From the NCBI GenBank assembly GCA_017545185.1, contig JAFWQJ010000008.1, positions 1-64,000 on the forward strand: a stretch of 64,000 bases of DNA. Direction: 5' to 3'. A program made the position numbers and the translations under genes. The notes beneath the pieces were generated by a model that saw only the letters and a list, made by a program, of their open reading frames with translations, was not told where the DNA came from and made no database searches. Numbering within the stretch: position 1 is the first letter of the stretch; the number at the start of each line of letters is the position of its first letter. Below, in pieces: positions 54,072-62,192 of the stretch. The stretch comes from Oscillospiraceae bacterium (GTDB lineage: Bacteria > Bacillota > Clostridia > Oscillospirales > Ruminococcaceae).

Positions 54072-54176
54072 GGTATTTCTGGCACCTGCCTTTTCCATAA
54101 TCTCGCTGCGAACGGTGCGTATCGCTCCCGGAAACGGGCATAATACGGCTTCAACCGTCCAGCATGCGGCCTTTTC
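54072..54176 (-). ncRNA. 5' leader of rplU (L21-leader candidate)
   Basis: About 100 nt between promoter and rplU, GC-rich and able to fold: GCCGCATGCTGGACGG with later complements, CCCGTTTCCGGGAGCG and GGCAGGTGCC near the start codon. Autoregulatory L21 leaders are known in Firmicutes; assignment here is by position. Confidence 0.4.
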
Positions 54177-54205
54177 ATTATACAAAATTTCCGGCGTTTT
54201 GTCAA
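54177..54205 (-). promoter_or_regulatory. Consensus promoter of rplU-prp-rpmA
   Basis: Minus strand TTGACA (54200-54205), 17-bp spacer, TATAAT (54177-54182). Confidence 0.9.
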
Positions 54206-54215
54206 GTGCTGACAG

Positions 54216-54245
54216 AAAGCCGCCGGTAGAATCATCGGCGGCTTT
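54216..54245 (-). terminator. Terminator of the GH26 gene
   Basis: Perfect 10-bp stem AAAGCCGCCG/CGGCGGCTTT with loop of 10; the U-run behind it is weak (CTTTCTGT). Confidence 0.6.
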
Positions 54246-54266
54246 CGGCAGGATTTTTGTGGATTT

Positions 54267-56180
54267 TCACTGTTTACTCTCAAACTGCTCCTTTGTGAGC
54301 TGCTTTGCGATATACCGGAGCACGCGGGTCAGGTCGGAGCCGTCCACGCCGGGCGTGCTGTCGCAGTCGGCATTGCGCAGACCCTGATCGGTGATGACCG
54401 CGTTTTTGTCCTCCGCGGCGAATCTTGCGATCAGCACCGCGTCGGAGACATCGACGACGCCGCTGCAGTCCGCGTCACCGAGCAGCGTGACCGTGCCGGT
54501 ACTGCCGGAAACGGTCGTAACAGCGGGCTTTTCCGTCGTGACCGGAGCCGCTGTCGTCGTCACGGCGGGCGTTACCGGCGGGAGCTCCGGATCGTAGGTA
54601 TCCCAGTCGGGGAGCTCGTCCAGCGTGATGCAGTAGTCGCTCGTGTAGATCTTTCTCAGTTCGGCCGGATCGGTCAGCTCGGTCAGATACCGCTGATACC
54701 ACGGGCAGAAATACAGCCATGCGGCCTTATCCGCAAGCAGATTTTCCAGCGAAGGGATCGTGTCGTTCTCGCTCATGACGACCATTTTGCGGCCTTCCGT
54801 CTGCGCGACCATGGAGTAGAACGTCGCGGAGATCGCGCTCGGGTTCGGCTCGCTGTTGTTGATCGCATTGTACTTGTCAATCCCCTGAAAATCGACGTAT
54901 TCGTCACCCGGATACCATTCGGACGCGTGCGCGGAGGTCGAACCTGTCCAGATCCAGAGCAGGTTGTTCAGCTTGTACTTGTTCGTCAGCTGATCCCACA
55001 TATAGCGGTACAGCGCCTTGCACGCCTCGGGGCCGTCCGCGCCCCACCAGAACCATGCGCCCTCTGCCTCATGCAGCGGCCGGAACAAAATCGGGACACC
55101 GGCGTCACGCGCCTTGCCGAGCTGCTTTGCGAGGTTTTCAAGGTCGGTGTCGATCTTCTCGCGCTCCCATGTGCCCTCCTTGACCGCATTCGCCGCGCTG
55201 AACGTCGTGAAGTTGCCGCCGTTCGCCGCGGACTCGACATAGAACGCGACCTCGCTGCTGCCCTTTTCGGTCGGGACATTCCAGTGGAAGGTCACGGTCG
55301 GGATGCCGCCCTTGTCCTTGTACCACGCGACCACGCGTTCCGGGGCGTCGTCCTCGTAGGCCTTTGTCGTGTTGTAGAACAGGAAGTCGATGCCGCGGAT
55401 CGCGGGCTGCTTGCCTGTTTTGTTCTGGATATACTCAAATTCCGCTTCGTTGTCAACGAGATAGTCGATCTCTTTGCCCTGCGATTCCAGCGCATTCTTA
55501 TTATAATTGTGTGAGCCGCAGTATTCCTGCTGACCGGAGAGGATATGCTTGCCGTAGACGCTCCGCAGATAGGCGTAAAGCTTGCGGGCTTCCGTGCTTG
55601 CGTTCGGATTGCACGGCGCATCGTCCGGCGTGAAGCTTGTCAGATACGAGGGAGCGTCCGTCAGCTTGATGTAGTCAAGGAAGGTGTAGCCCCAGTAGCT
55701 CTTGATCGTGATCGTATTCTCGCCCTTTTTCAGATGCACATAGCCTGCGGGCAGCTCCTGCCAGCCCTTGCCGGAGTTGAACGGGAACAGCACCTCGCCC
55801 TGCGATTCGCCGTTGACGAGCAGATACTGCGTTTTGTCGGGCTTTTCCGGATTGCCGAAGCACTGGATATAGCAGATGCTCAGCCCGTAGTAGCCGTCCG
55901 CCGGGACATTGACCGTCACAGTCGCGGCGGCGTCCTTGCGGTCGATGTAGACATAGCTGTCGCCCGACCAGCCCTTCATGTCGCAGACATTGCCGAAGCC
56001 GTCCTCGTCGATCTGCTCCCAGGTGATCGGCTCACGGTTTTCGCAGTCTGTCAGCGTGCCGCTTTCAAACTCGACTTTGATCTCCGTTCCCGCCGCGGCA
56101 GAAGTCCCCGCCGGAAACGAGAGCGCACTGACGCTCAGCATCGCCGAGACAAGCAGCGCCGTTGTTTTTCTCTTTTTCAT
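54267..56180 (-). CDS. Cellulosomal GH26 beta-mannanase with CBM35-like domain and dockerin
   Basis: 637 residues. Signal peptide (1-~28), a CBM35-like domain (about 30-160; VEFESGTLTDCENRE, YVYIDRKDAAATVTVNVPADGYYGLSICY), a GH26 barrel (about 175-500), a Thr/Pro/Val linker and a dockerin (about 570-637, GDADCSGVVDVSDAVLIARF...YIAKQL). GH26 acid/base is the Glu of FRPLHEAEGAWFWWG and the nucleophile that of MVVMSEND; VTFHWNVP and WIWTGS are further marks. It hydrolyses mannans. ATG 56180 follows AAAGAGG; upstream in-frame sequence is not coding. Confidence 0.95.
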   Translation of the reverse strand: MKKRKTTALLVSAMLSVSALSFPAGTSAAAGTEIKVEFESGTLTDCENREPITWEQIDEDGFGNVCDMKGWSGDSYVYIDRKDAAATVTVNVPADGYYGLSICYIQCFGNPEKPDKTQYLLVNGESQGEVLFPFNSGKGWQELPAGYVHLKKGENTITIKSYWGYTFLDYIKLTDAPSYLTSFTPDDAPCNPNASTEARKLYAYLRSVYGKHILSGQQEYCGSHNYNKNALESQGKEIDYLVDNEAEFEYIQNKTGKQPAIRGIDFLFYNTTKAYEDDAPERVVAWYKDKGGIPTVTFHWNVPTEKGSSEVAFYVESAANGGNFTTFSAANAVKEGTWEREKIDTDLENLAKQLGKARDAGVPILFRPLHEAEGAWFWWGADGPEACKALYRYMWDQLTNKYKLNNLLWIWTGSTSAHASEWYPGDEYVDFQGIDKYNAINNSEPNPSAISATFYSMVAQTEGRKMVVMSENDTIPSLENLLADKAAWLYFCPWYQRYLTELTDPAELRKIYTSDYCITLDELPDWDTYDPELPPVTPAVTTTAAPVTTEKPAVTTVSGSTGTVTLLGDADCSGVVDVSDAVLIARFAAEDKNAVITDQGLRNADCDSTPGVDGSDLTRVLRYIAKQLTKEQFESKQ

Positions 56181-56346
56181 GTTTGTAACCTCTTTCAAAT
56201 GATTGTTTTTATTGTCAGTTCCGGTTTGGCCGGAACGTGTGACCTTTTTCTTTTTATAGGATTCAGTGATGAACAGCGGCGGTATGATCAATCTGTCCGC
56301 GCAGCGGACACCGCCTTTGTTCAGTTCACTTTTCGTTATTCTCTGT

Positions 56347-57120
56347 TCACTGTATCGCTGATCGCTCAGCTGCCAGATAAAACCGATGAATCCGCCCCTC
56401 AAGATACCCCTGCTCGCGGCAGATCTGCTCGGCGTTCAGGAGCTGTTCGGTGCAGCGGTCAACGGAAAAGCCGGGGAACTCCCATTCGATCACCCGCGCA
56501 AACCAGACCAGCGCGCCGACATCATAAAACCGGATCGGGAGATATATCTCGCCCTGTTCGCGGAGCGTAAAGCCCGCCTCTTTGAAGCGCGCTGCCTGCT
56601 CTGAAAGCGTAAGCTCCGGAAACGGAACCGGCGTACCGGGCAGCAGGAGATTCACAAGCTCGCGGTCATTGTCCCGCCCGACCTGCTGCGTCACGAAGAA
56701 GCCGCCCGGTCTGAGGACGCGCCGCAGTTCGCGGACGTCGTAGCTGCCGTGCCGGTTGAGGATCACATCGAACTGCGCGTCGTCAAACGGCATTGCGGAT
56801 GCGTCCGGCATGGGGCGGAATTCAATGCCCAGCGGCAGCAGACGCTCTCTGCAAAGCGCGATGTTCGGCGGCCAGCCCTCGGTCGCGGCGGTGTTCTCAT
56901 GCGGATGACCGAGCGACAGCAGAAACTCCCCGCCGCCGGTGTCCATGTCAAGCAGCCGGTCGTCCGGGCGCAGATACCGCCGCAGGACTTCGGTCAGCTC
57001 CCACGGGAGCGCGTCGTCGCCGGACTGCATTCTGCCGTCCAGATGCGAAAAATCCCAGCCGTGCATCTGTGCCTGACGCTCCTCGGCCTTCCAGCTTTCG
57101 ATCAATTCTTGTTTGTTCAT
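56347..57120 (-). CDS. Class I SAM-dependent methyltransferase
   Basis: 257 residues. SAM-binding motif LLDMDTGGGEFLLSL (about residues 55-69; D-x-G-x-G-x pattern with an extra Gly), acidic motif II in AATEGWPPNIALC, FDVILNRHGSYDVRELRRVLRPGGFFVTQQVG (motifs IV-V). The N-terminal WDFSHLDGRM and the GFVTQQVG block are typical of small-molecule methyltransferases of clostridia and bacilli. Substrate unknown. Start at 57120 or 57123; no good ribosome site is visible. Confidence 0.85.
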   Translation of the reverse strand: MNKQELIESWKAEERQAQMHGWDFSHLDGRMQSGDDALPWELTEVLRRYLRPDDRLLDMDTGGGEFLLSLGHPHENTAATEGWPPNIALCRERLLPLGIEFRPMPDASAMPFDDAQFDVILNRHGSYDVRELRRVLRPGGFFVTQQVGRDNDRELVNLLLPGTPVPFPELTLSEQAARFKEAGFTLREQGEIYLPIRFYDVGALVWFARVIEWEFPGFSVDRCTEQLLNAEQICREQGYLEGRIHRFYLAAERSAIQ

Positions 57121-57149
57121 CATAACTGCATTCAGTTGTATCGCTGCGC

Positions 57150-57297
57150 GATGATTTGAAATGGGGCTCCGCCCCAAACCCTGCCGGGGACATTGCCCCC
57201 GGACACCATTATATATAAAACCAAATCCTCATAATCACAATAAAAATGGGATTCTTAAGGGACATTGTCCCTTAAGCGGGTTTGGGCGGAGCCCATG
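57150..57297. repeat. Inverted-repeat element with internal palindromes
   Basis: About 148 bp bounded by ATGGGGCTCCGCCCCAAACCC (about 57162) and its near-perfect complement GGGTTTGGGCGGAGCCCAT (about 57278-57296). Inside lie CCGGGGACATTGCCCCCGG and AAGGGACATTGTCCCTT and the AT-rich CACCATTATATATAAAACC. No coding capacity. It shares the GGGACA(C/T)TGTCCC module with the pyrE and patatin downstream mosaics, so it belongs to the same repeat world. Confidence 0.7.
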
Positions 57298-57321
57298 ATC
57301 AATCCATCGGAGATACCTTTT

Positions 57322-57753
57322 TTATTTCTCCAGCTCCATGACCATATCAACTCTGCGCTGATGACGGCCGCCCTCGAACTCGGTGAACAGGAATGCATCG
57401 AGAATTTCCTTTGCAAGGCCGCTGCCGACCACGCGCGCACCCATGCAGAGCACATTCGCATCATTGTGCAGGCGGGTGAACTTTGCACTGTAGGTCTCTG
57501 AGCAGACCGCCGCACGGATGCCCTTCATCTTGTTGGCGGTCATGCACATGCCGATGCCGGTGCCGCAGAGCAGAATGCCCATATCGGCCTCGCCGTTCTG
57601 GATCTTCTCGCAGACAGCCTTGCCGATGACCGGGTAGTCGCTCGGTGCTTCGTCGGTGCCGCAGTCGATGTACGGCATCTCCTGATCCTCCAGATACTCC
57701 TTGACGATCTTCCGCAGATCTGCTGCGGCGTGGTCACTTCCGATTGCGATCAT
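57322..57753 (-). CDS. rpiB: Ribose-5-phosphate isomerase B
   Basis: 143 residues. IAIGSDHAAADLRKIVKEYL at the start, CGTDEAPSDYPVIGKAV, the catalytic Cys in ILLCGTGIGMCMTANKMKGIRAA and ARVVGSGLAKEILDAFL. It interconverts ribose 5-phosphate and ribulose 5-phosphate. ATG 57753 follows GGAGGT. It lies 26 bp behind tsaB. Confidence 0.95.
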   Translation of the reverse strand: MIAIGSDHAAADLRKIVKEYLEDQEMPYIDCGTDEAPSDYPVIGKAVCEKIQNGEADMGILLCGTGIGMCMTANKMKGIRAAVCSETYSAKFTRLHNDANVLCMGARVVGSGLAKEILDAFLFTEFEGGRHQRRVDMVMELEK

Positions 57754-57779
57754 AATTGTACCTCCTGAATTTTGTGTTG

Positions 57780-58439
57780 TTATCCGATCTTGACTGCCTG
57801 CAGATAGCTGACAGAAAGCGCTTCCGGCGGGACAGGCTCCGTCTGCATCGCCGCCATTGCGATGCCGCATGCCGACTGATCCCGCAGATGCATCGGCGCT
57901 TCGAGGAAGCCCTCGCAGCTTTCCCGCAGGATCGCGGTGCCGTCGCCGATCACCATGACCGGTTCGCTGTAATGCTCGATCTGCGCGGCGATATCGCCCG
58001 CTTCGAGCACCGCGTCGTCCGTCAGCCGGGTGACGGTTCTGCCGCTGCTCTCAAAAAAGGCGCAGTAGCAGAGATTTTTTCTTGCGGCAAGGCAGGCGCA
58101 GAGAATGCCCGTTCTGCCGCAGAGATTCCACGCAAGCCCCTCCAATGTGGAAATGCCTGCGCATTTTTTATTGCCCGCAAAGGCGAGTGCCTGCATCGCG
58201 GAAATGCCGATGCGCAGGCCGGTATACGAGCCGGGGCCGTTCGCTGCCGCAAAGACATCGACCTCCTGCACGGTATGGCCGGTCTCTGCGATCAGATCCC
58301 TGACCATGGGCAGCAGGATCTGCGAGTGCGCCCGCTTGGTATACAGCATCCGGTATCCGAGCAGCGTGCCGTTTTCCGTGAGCGCGCAGGACGCGGTGCT
58401 GCCTGAGGTATCAACTGCCAGAACGATCAAGCAGCTCAT
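57780..58439 (-). CDS. tsaB: tRNA threonylcarbamoyladenosine protein TsaB
   Basis: 219 residues, ASKHA-fold pseudo-enzyme that partners TsaD in making t6A37. VLAVDTSGSTASCAL at the start, ILLPMVRDLI, AAANGPGSYTGLRIGISAMQALAF (family signature, about 65-88). ATG 58439 follows AAGGAG and overlaps the end of tsaE by 29 bp. It sits in the usual tsaE-tsaB order. Confidence 0.95.
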   Translation of the reverse strand: MSCLIVLAVDTSGSTASCALTENGTLLGYRMLYTKRAHSQILLPMVRDLIAETGHTVQEVDVFAAANGPGSYTGLRIGISAMQALAFAGNKKCAGISTLEGLAWNLCGRTGILCACLAARKNLCYCAFFESSGRTVTRLTDDAVLEAGDIAAQIEHYSEPVMVIGDGTAILRESCEGFLEAPMHLRDQSACGIAMAAMQTEPVPPEALSVSYLQAVKIG

Positions 58440-58857
58440 CTCCTTCCAGTATGATCTGCCGCGGCTGGTCACCCGAACCGGTAATCGTGATCTTCACGAG
58501 CGGCTCCGGCAGATCGTCCTCGATATTTTCCGCCCACTCGATCACAAAGACCGAATCCTCGAGCGGGTAGTCCCAGAAGCCGGTCGTTTCCAGCGCTTCG
58601 GGAGAGGTCACGCGGTACATATCAAAATGATACACCGAAACGCAGCCCGGCGCGTGATATTCATTGACAAGCGCGAAGGTCGGGGAGCTGACCAGATCGG
58701 GCAGCCCTAATCCTTCGGCCAATCCTCTGGTAAAGGTCGTTTTGCCCGCGCCGAGCCCGCCGAAGAACGCGACGCAGGTCCCCGGACGGAGCGCCGCGCC
58801 GATCTTCTTTGCGAGCGCGTGCGTTTCCGCGGGTGAATTGGTTGTAAACGAAAGCAT
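58411..58857 (-). CDS. tsaE: tRNA threonylcarbamoyladenosine ATPase TsaE
   Basis: 148 residues. Walker A FFGGLGAGKTTFTRGLAEGLG (about 33-53), PTFALVNEYH (about 61-70), VYHFDMYRV and FVIEWAENIEDDLP are diagnostic. It regulates the TsaBD complex through ATP hydrolysis. It starts 4 bp behind an uncharacterised gene on the same strand. Confidence 0.95.
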   Translation of the reverse strand: MLSFTTNSPAETHALAKKIGAALRPGTCVAFFGGLGAGKTTFTRGLAEGLGLPDLVSSPTFALVNEYHAPGCVSVYHFDMYRVTSPEALETTGFWDYPLEDSVFVIEWAENIEDDLPEPLVKITITGSGDQPRQIILEGDELLDRSGS

Positions 58858-58861
58858 AGGT

Positions 58862-59533
58862 TCAGTCCTGTTTCATAGAGTATTGCACCGTGAGGGTGCA
58901 GCATTTCTGCTTCGGGTCGCGTACCGCGGTGATCTCCGTGATCTCCTCGCCGCTGTCCGCGAACGCCCCGGAGAGCGTCTCTTTCAGCAGCAGCGCCATG
59001 CCGCAGACCTCGCCGTCCCACTGCAGCGGATAGAATCCGCAGTGCTCGAGCATGACCGTCCAGATATCGGATTCCGCGGTCTCCGCCGTGATGCGGAACG
59101 AGGCGGCGGGTTCCTTGTCAAACAGCCGTGCGGTCCGCATCTCATGCCGCTGCAGACGCTTCGCGATCTGTGCGGTGAGCTCTTTGAGCGGCTCCTGAAA
59201 TTTCTCCTGCACGATCTGCTGAAAGGCCGTGCCGCAGTGTACCTCGACAAAGGCATCCGGCACGGTGATGACGGCGTCCGTGCGCGAGGGACGGAACGCG
59301 TCGGGAGCGTCCGGTTCCTCACCGGAGAGCACCGTCCGCGGATAGGTGATGTTCAGATCGGGAAAGCGGTCGGCCAGCCCGCGGACTGCCGCCGCATTCA
59401 TTTCCAGTTCTGCGGTATCGCCGGGGCTTTGCAGGGTGCCGAGCTCCTTTGTCAGCGTAAATCCTTTGCCGTCTGTGCGCATCGCCTCGGAGAACAGCTC
59501 CGCCGCGAGCCCTTCTGTGGAAAGCTGCGTCAT
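58862..59533 (-). CDS. Unknown protein at the head of the tsaE-tsaB operon
   Basis: 223 residues, cytoplasmic, no membrane segment. MTQLSTEGLAAELFSEAMRTDGKGFTLTKELGTLQSPGDTAELEMN, a mid part VITVPDAFVEVHCGTAFQQIVQEKFQEPLKELTAQIA and a C-terminal strand-rich part (EEITEITAVRDPKQKCCTLTVQYSMKQ). I recognise no family. ATG 59533 follows GGAGG. The 4-bp gap to tsaE and the shared promoter suggest co-expression with t6A synthesis. Confidence 0.75.
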   Translation of the reverse strand: MTQLSTEGLAAELFSEAMRTDGKGFTLTKELGTLQSPGDTAELEMNAAAVRGLADRFPDLNITYPRTVLSGEEPDAPDAFRPSRTDAVITVPDAFVEVHCGTAFQQIVQEKFQEPLKELTAQIAKRLQRHEMRTARLFDKEPAASFRITAETAESDIWTVMLEHCGFYPLQWDGEVCGMALLLKETLSGAFADSGEEITEITAVRDPKQKCCTLTVQYSMKQD

Positions 59534-59572
59534 TCGGTTCGCCTCCTGTTCGTCAGAAATCCATACATATTT

Positions 59573-59601
59573 ATTATAGCAATATCCGCATGTAAAGTCA
59601 A
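59573..59601 (-). promoter_or_regulatory. Promoter of the unknown-tsaE-tsaB operon
   Basis: Minus strand TTGACT (59596-59601), 17-bp spacer, TATAAT (59573-59578). Confidence 0.8.
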
Positions 59602-59721
59602 GTCGCGGATTGCGATTGCGCATGGTATGGGGATAATACGACATAGTGTGCCGCGTTTTCGGCGGATTGGACAGCAGGAAGCAGCCTGTTTTGTGGGATA
59701 TGACAAAATTATCAGAACTTC

Positions 59722-59750
59722 TTGCTTTTGCGTGTTATTTGAATTATAAT
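59722..59750 (+). promoter_or_regulatory. Promoter of the WG-repeat gene
   Basis: TTGCTT, 17-bp spacer, TATAAT, 48 bp before ATG 59799. Confidence 0.7.
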
Positions 59751-59798
59751 TTTAATAGCGGCAGCTTTGCCGGATTTTTTGTTGAAAGGGTGTTGAAC

Positions 59799-61706
59799 AT
59801 GAAAACAATGCGGAAATATGCAGTGCTTTGCGCGGGATGCCTGATGCTGACGGCGCTCCCCCTCCCTGCTGCTGCGGCGGAGGATGACCCGGTGCTGATG
59901 CAGCTTGCAGCGGTGAAGAATGACAAGTTTACGGTTGACGCAAAAAAACTCGGATACACGGCATTGAACGGTGAATGTCCGGAGCGGCCGGAGTGGTATA
60001 CAATGCCAACAGATGAATATACTCTCGAAAAGGGATATGCCAATGATGATGAATGGTGGGCGGACAACTGGAAAACTTATGTTGAGTCCGGTTTTTATTA
60101 CGGCGGTCAAACCCGATATGAAAATGTCGGAGAAGTAGAACCTGCTCATTACAGTGTCACCAATTCTCCGGAGGGCTATGCCTTAATCGTTGACGGCAAA
60201 CCGGATTCTCTCACAGCTGATAATGCTGTGTTTCAATTTAATGTGCTGGATAAAAACGGCGAATTGAAATTCACCGGAGCATTTGACAACTATTGCGAGA
60301 GCTTTGATTATTCTTACAGTCAAGGTGTTTTTTCTCTGGCAGAAGGATTAACATGGATTGGAAACCTGAATCAGGCATATTACTATGATGTAAAAAGCGG
60401 AAATCATTTTCAATATCAGCTGGGCGAACCGATGTATAACGGATACGCCGCTGTTCTGGAATGCCTTGAAACGGGCAGAGAATTTACGATTGATTTAGAA
60501 TCCGAATATGGTTCAGACATCAGCCCTGTCAAACATCAGTTATCGTTGATTAATGGTAAGGGAGAAAAGGTCTTCACCGCATCTGAACCTGTTTTAGTGA
60601 CCACGGGCGGCGGCGCCGGCGGCGATGGTTTTGGTGTCACCGGCTACAATTACAGCATGAAACTCGGCGGATATTCCGAAGGTTTGATTTGGTTATCCTG
60701 TGACCGTCAGCTCGGTTCCACTTTGAACGATTTGATTGTTAATACGGATGAAGGAAAAGAAGCGGAAACTGAAATCGGTTGGGCAACATACAGCAACGAA
60801 TACAGTTTTGCAGAACATAAATGCGGGTATGCCGATTTGCAGGGAAATATTGTGATTCCGCAGAAGTTTGATGCTGCCTGGCCTTTTCAAGAGGGAATTG
60901 CGCTTGTCGGAATTATGGAAGAAGGTGATGATCCGTGGAATCCAGTAACGAAATACGGCTTCATCGACAAATCAGGAAATTACATCGCCGAACCGCAGTA
61001 TGAATATTATGACAATTATTGGAACGGCGAAATAAACGTAAAGAACGTCGGCACAGGCAGCTTCTCCGGAGGCTTTGCAAAAGTCGCGCTGAAGGACGAC
61101 AACAATGTGCTTCAATACGGCTACATCGACAAAACCGGCAAGGTTGCGATCGAGCTGCAGTTCGAGGATGCACGTGATTTCCAGAACGGCTTTGCGTGCG
61201 TCAAAAAGGACGGCAAATGGGGCTACATCAACACCGCCGGCGAGACAGTCGTCCCGTTTGAATATACCGGAGCATACGGCAGCGACGGTCTCAGTTTTGT
61301 GGTCGGCAAGGAAATCGACGGCGAAACAAAATTCGGCGCGATCGACGCTGACGGGAACACAATCCTGCCGTTCGTTTTCGAGGATATGTCCAATCCCGTG
61401 AACGGGCTGGTCTATGCGTTCTGCAACAAGGAGCTTTACAGCATGGAAATCGCGGAGATACTGGATTCCGGCGATCTCACCGGCGACGGCGACATCAGCA
61501 TTGACGATGCGCAGACCGCGCTGAAAGCCTACACGGAAAAGCTCTCCGGCAAGGACTCCGGCCTCACGCCGGGACAGCTCAAAGCTGCGGATATCAACGG
61601 CGACGGTCAGCTGTCTGTCGAGGATGTGCAGTATATCCTGATCTACTACACGGAAAATAAGGTCGCAGGCAAGCACATGACATGGGAGGATGTGTTGAAC
61701 CGATAA
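59799..61706 (+). CDS. Exported WG-repeat protein with a second dockerin type
   Basis: 635 residues. Signal peptide (1-~26), a non-repetitive part with GYANDDEWWADNW, then WG-type repeats (about 330-540): CGYADLQGNIVIPQKFDAAWPFQEGIALV, YGFIDKSGNYIAEPQYE, YGYIDKTGKVAIELQFEDARDFQNGFACV, WGYINTAGETVVPFEYTGA. The C-terminus is a dockerin (about 565-630; GDLTGDGDISIDDAQTALKAYTEKLSG...AADINGDGQLSVEDVQYILIYYTENKVAG), unlike the DVSDAVL type of the other proteins. WG repeats are suspected binding modules. ATG 59799 follows AAAGGG. Confidence 0.9.
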   Translation: MKTMRKYAVLCAGCLMLTALPLPAAAAEDDPVLMQLAAVKNDKFTVDAKKLGYTALNGECPERPEWYTMPTDEYTLEKGYANDDEWWADNWKTYVESGFYYGGQTRYENVGEVEPAHYSVTNSPEGYALIVDGKPDSLTADNAVFQFNVLDKNGELKFTGAFDNYCESFDYSYSQGVFSLAEGLTWIGNLNQAYYYDVKSGNHFQYQLGEPMYNGYAAVLECLETGREFTIDLESEYGSDISPVKHQLSLINGKGEKVFTASEPVLVTTGGGAGGDGFGVTGYNYSMKLGGYSEGLIWLSCDRQLGSTLNDLIVNTDEGKEAETEIGWATYSNEYSFAEHKCGYADLQGNIVIPQKFDAAWPFQEGIALVGIMEEGDDPWNPVTKYGFIDKSGNYIAEPQYEYYDNYWNGEINVKNVGTGSFSGGFAKVALKDDNNVLQYGYIDKTGKVAIELQFEDARDFQNGFACVKKDGKWGYINTAGETVVPFEYTGAYGSDGLSFVVGKEIDGETKFGAIDADGNTILPFVFEDMSNPVNGLVYAFCNKELYSMEIAEILDSGDLTGDGDISIDDAQTALKAYTEKLSGKDSGLTPGQLKAADINGDGQLSVEDVQYILIYYTENKVAGKHMTWEDVLNR

Positions 61707-61725
61707 GCAAGGCAATATCATACAA

Positions 61726-61757
61726 ACACCGCAGGGCAAATGCTCTGCAGTGTTTTT
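61726..61757 (+). terminator. Terminator of the WG-repeat gene
   Basis: ACACCGCAGGGC/GCTCTGCAGTGT imperfect stem with TTTTT behind it. Confidence 0.7.
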
Positions 61758-62143
61758 GCGGGGCAGCCCCCGCGGGCAATTCCGAAAGTTCGCCGGCAGG
61801 CTGGTTGCTGCATAAAAAATACTGCGCTCAGCTTGCTTTTTGCCTGATAATATGCTATTATGAGAGCTGCATATCGCAACAGGATAGCATTAGCAGAAAA
61901 CAACGCTATATCGCCAAAAACTGACCGGATAGACAAATCAGCTTATTTGATCCTAACGCATTTTTCAGCCAAATAGTTGACCAAAAGTTGTCCAGATTAC
62001 AACAAGACAAGCGAATATATCAAAGAGCGGTGCATTCTCAGCGCGGGAATGCATCGCTTCTCATTTTCGACCGAATTTACATTTTGTTTACCTCATGATG
62101 AATACTTGATGCAATCCCTTCTGCTAGAATAAAGACAACCAGT
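61758..62143. other. Gene-free stretch between terminator and lipoprotein genes
   Basis: About 385 bp, AT-richer towards the right. GCGGGGCAGCCCCCGCGGGC gives one short hairpin beside the terminator, resembling the left end of the ~110-bp element. Otherwise I see no gene, repeat or RNA. Confidence 0.5.
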
Positions 62144-62172
62144 TTGCGTAATATACCGAAATATGATATACT
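62144..62172 (+). promoter_or_regulatory. Promoter of the lipoprotein pair
   Basis: TTGCGT, 17-bp spacer, TATACT, immediately upstream of the GGAG ribosome site of the 62193 gene. Confidence 0.6.
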
Positions 62173-62192
62173 ATGGAAAAGGAGTGCGGACA

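Noticed and set aside
53760-54185. Longer rplU start giving MYNEKAACWTVEAV...
   Set aside because: That part is the rplU leader RNA and overlaps the -10 box; L21 proteins start MYAVI.
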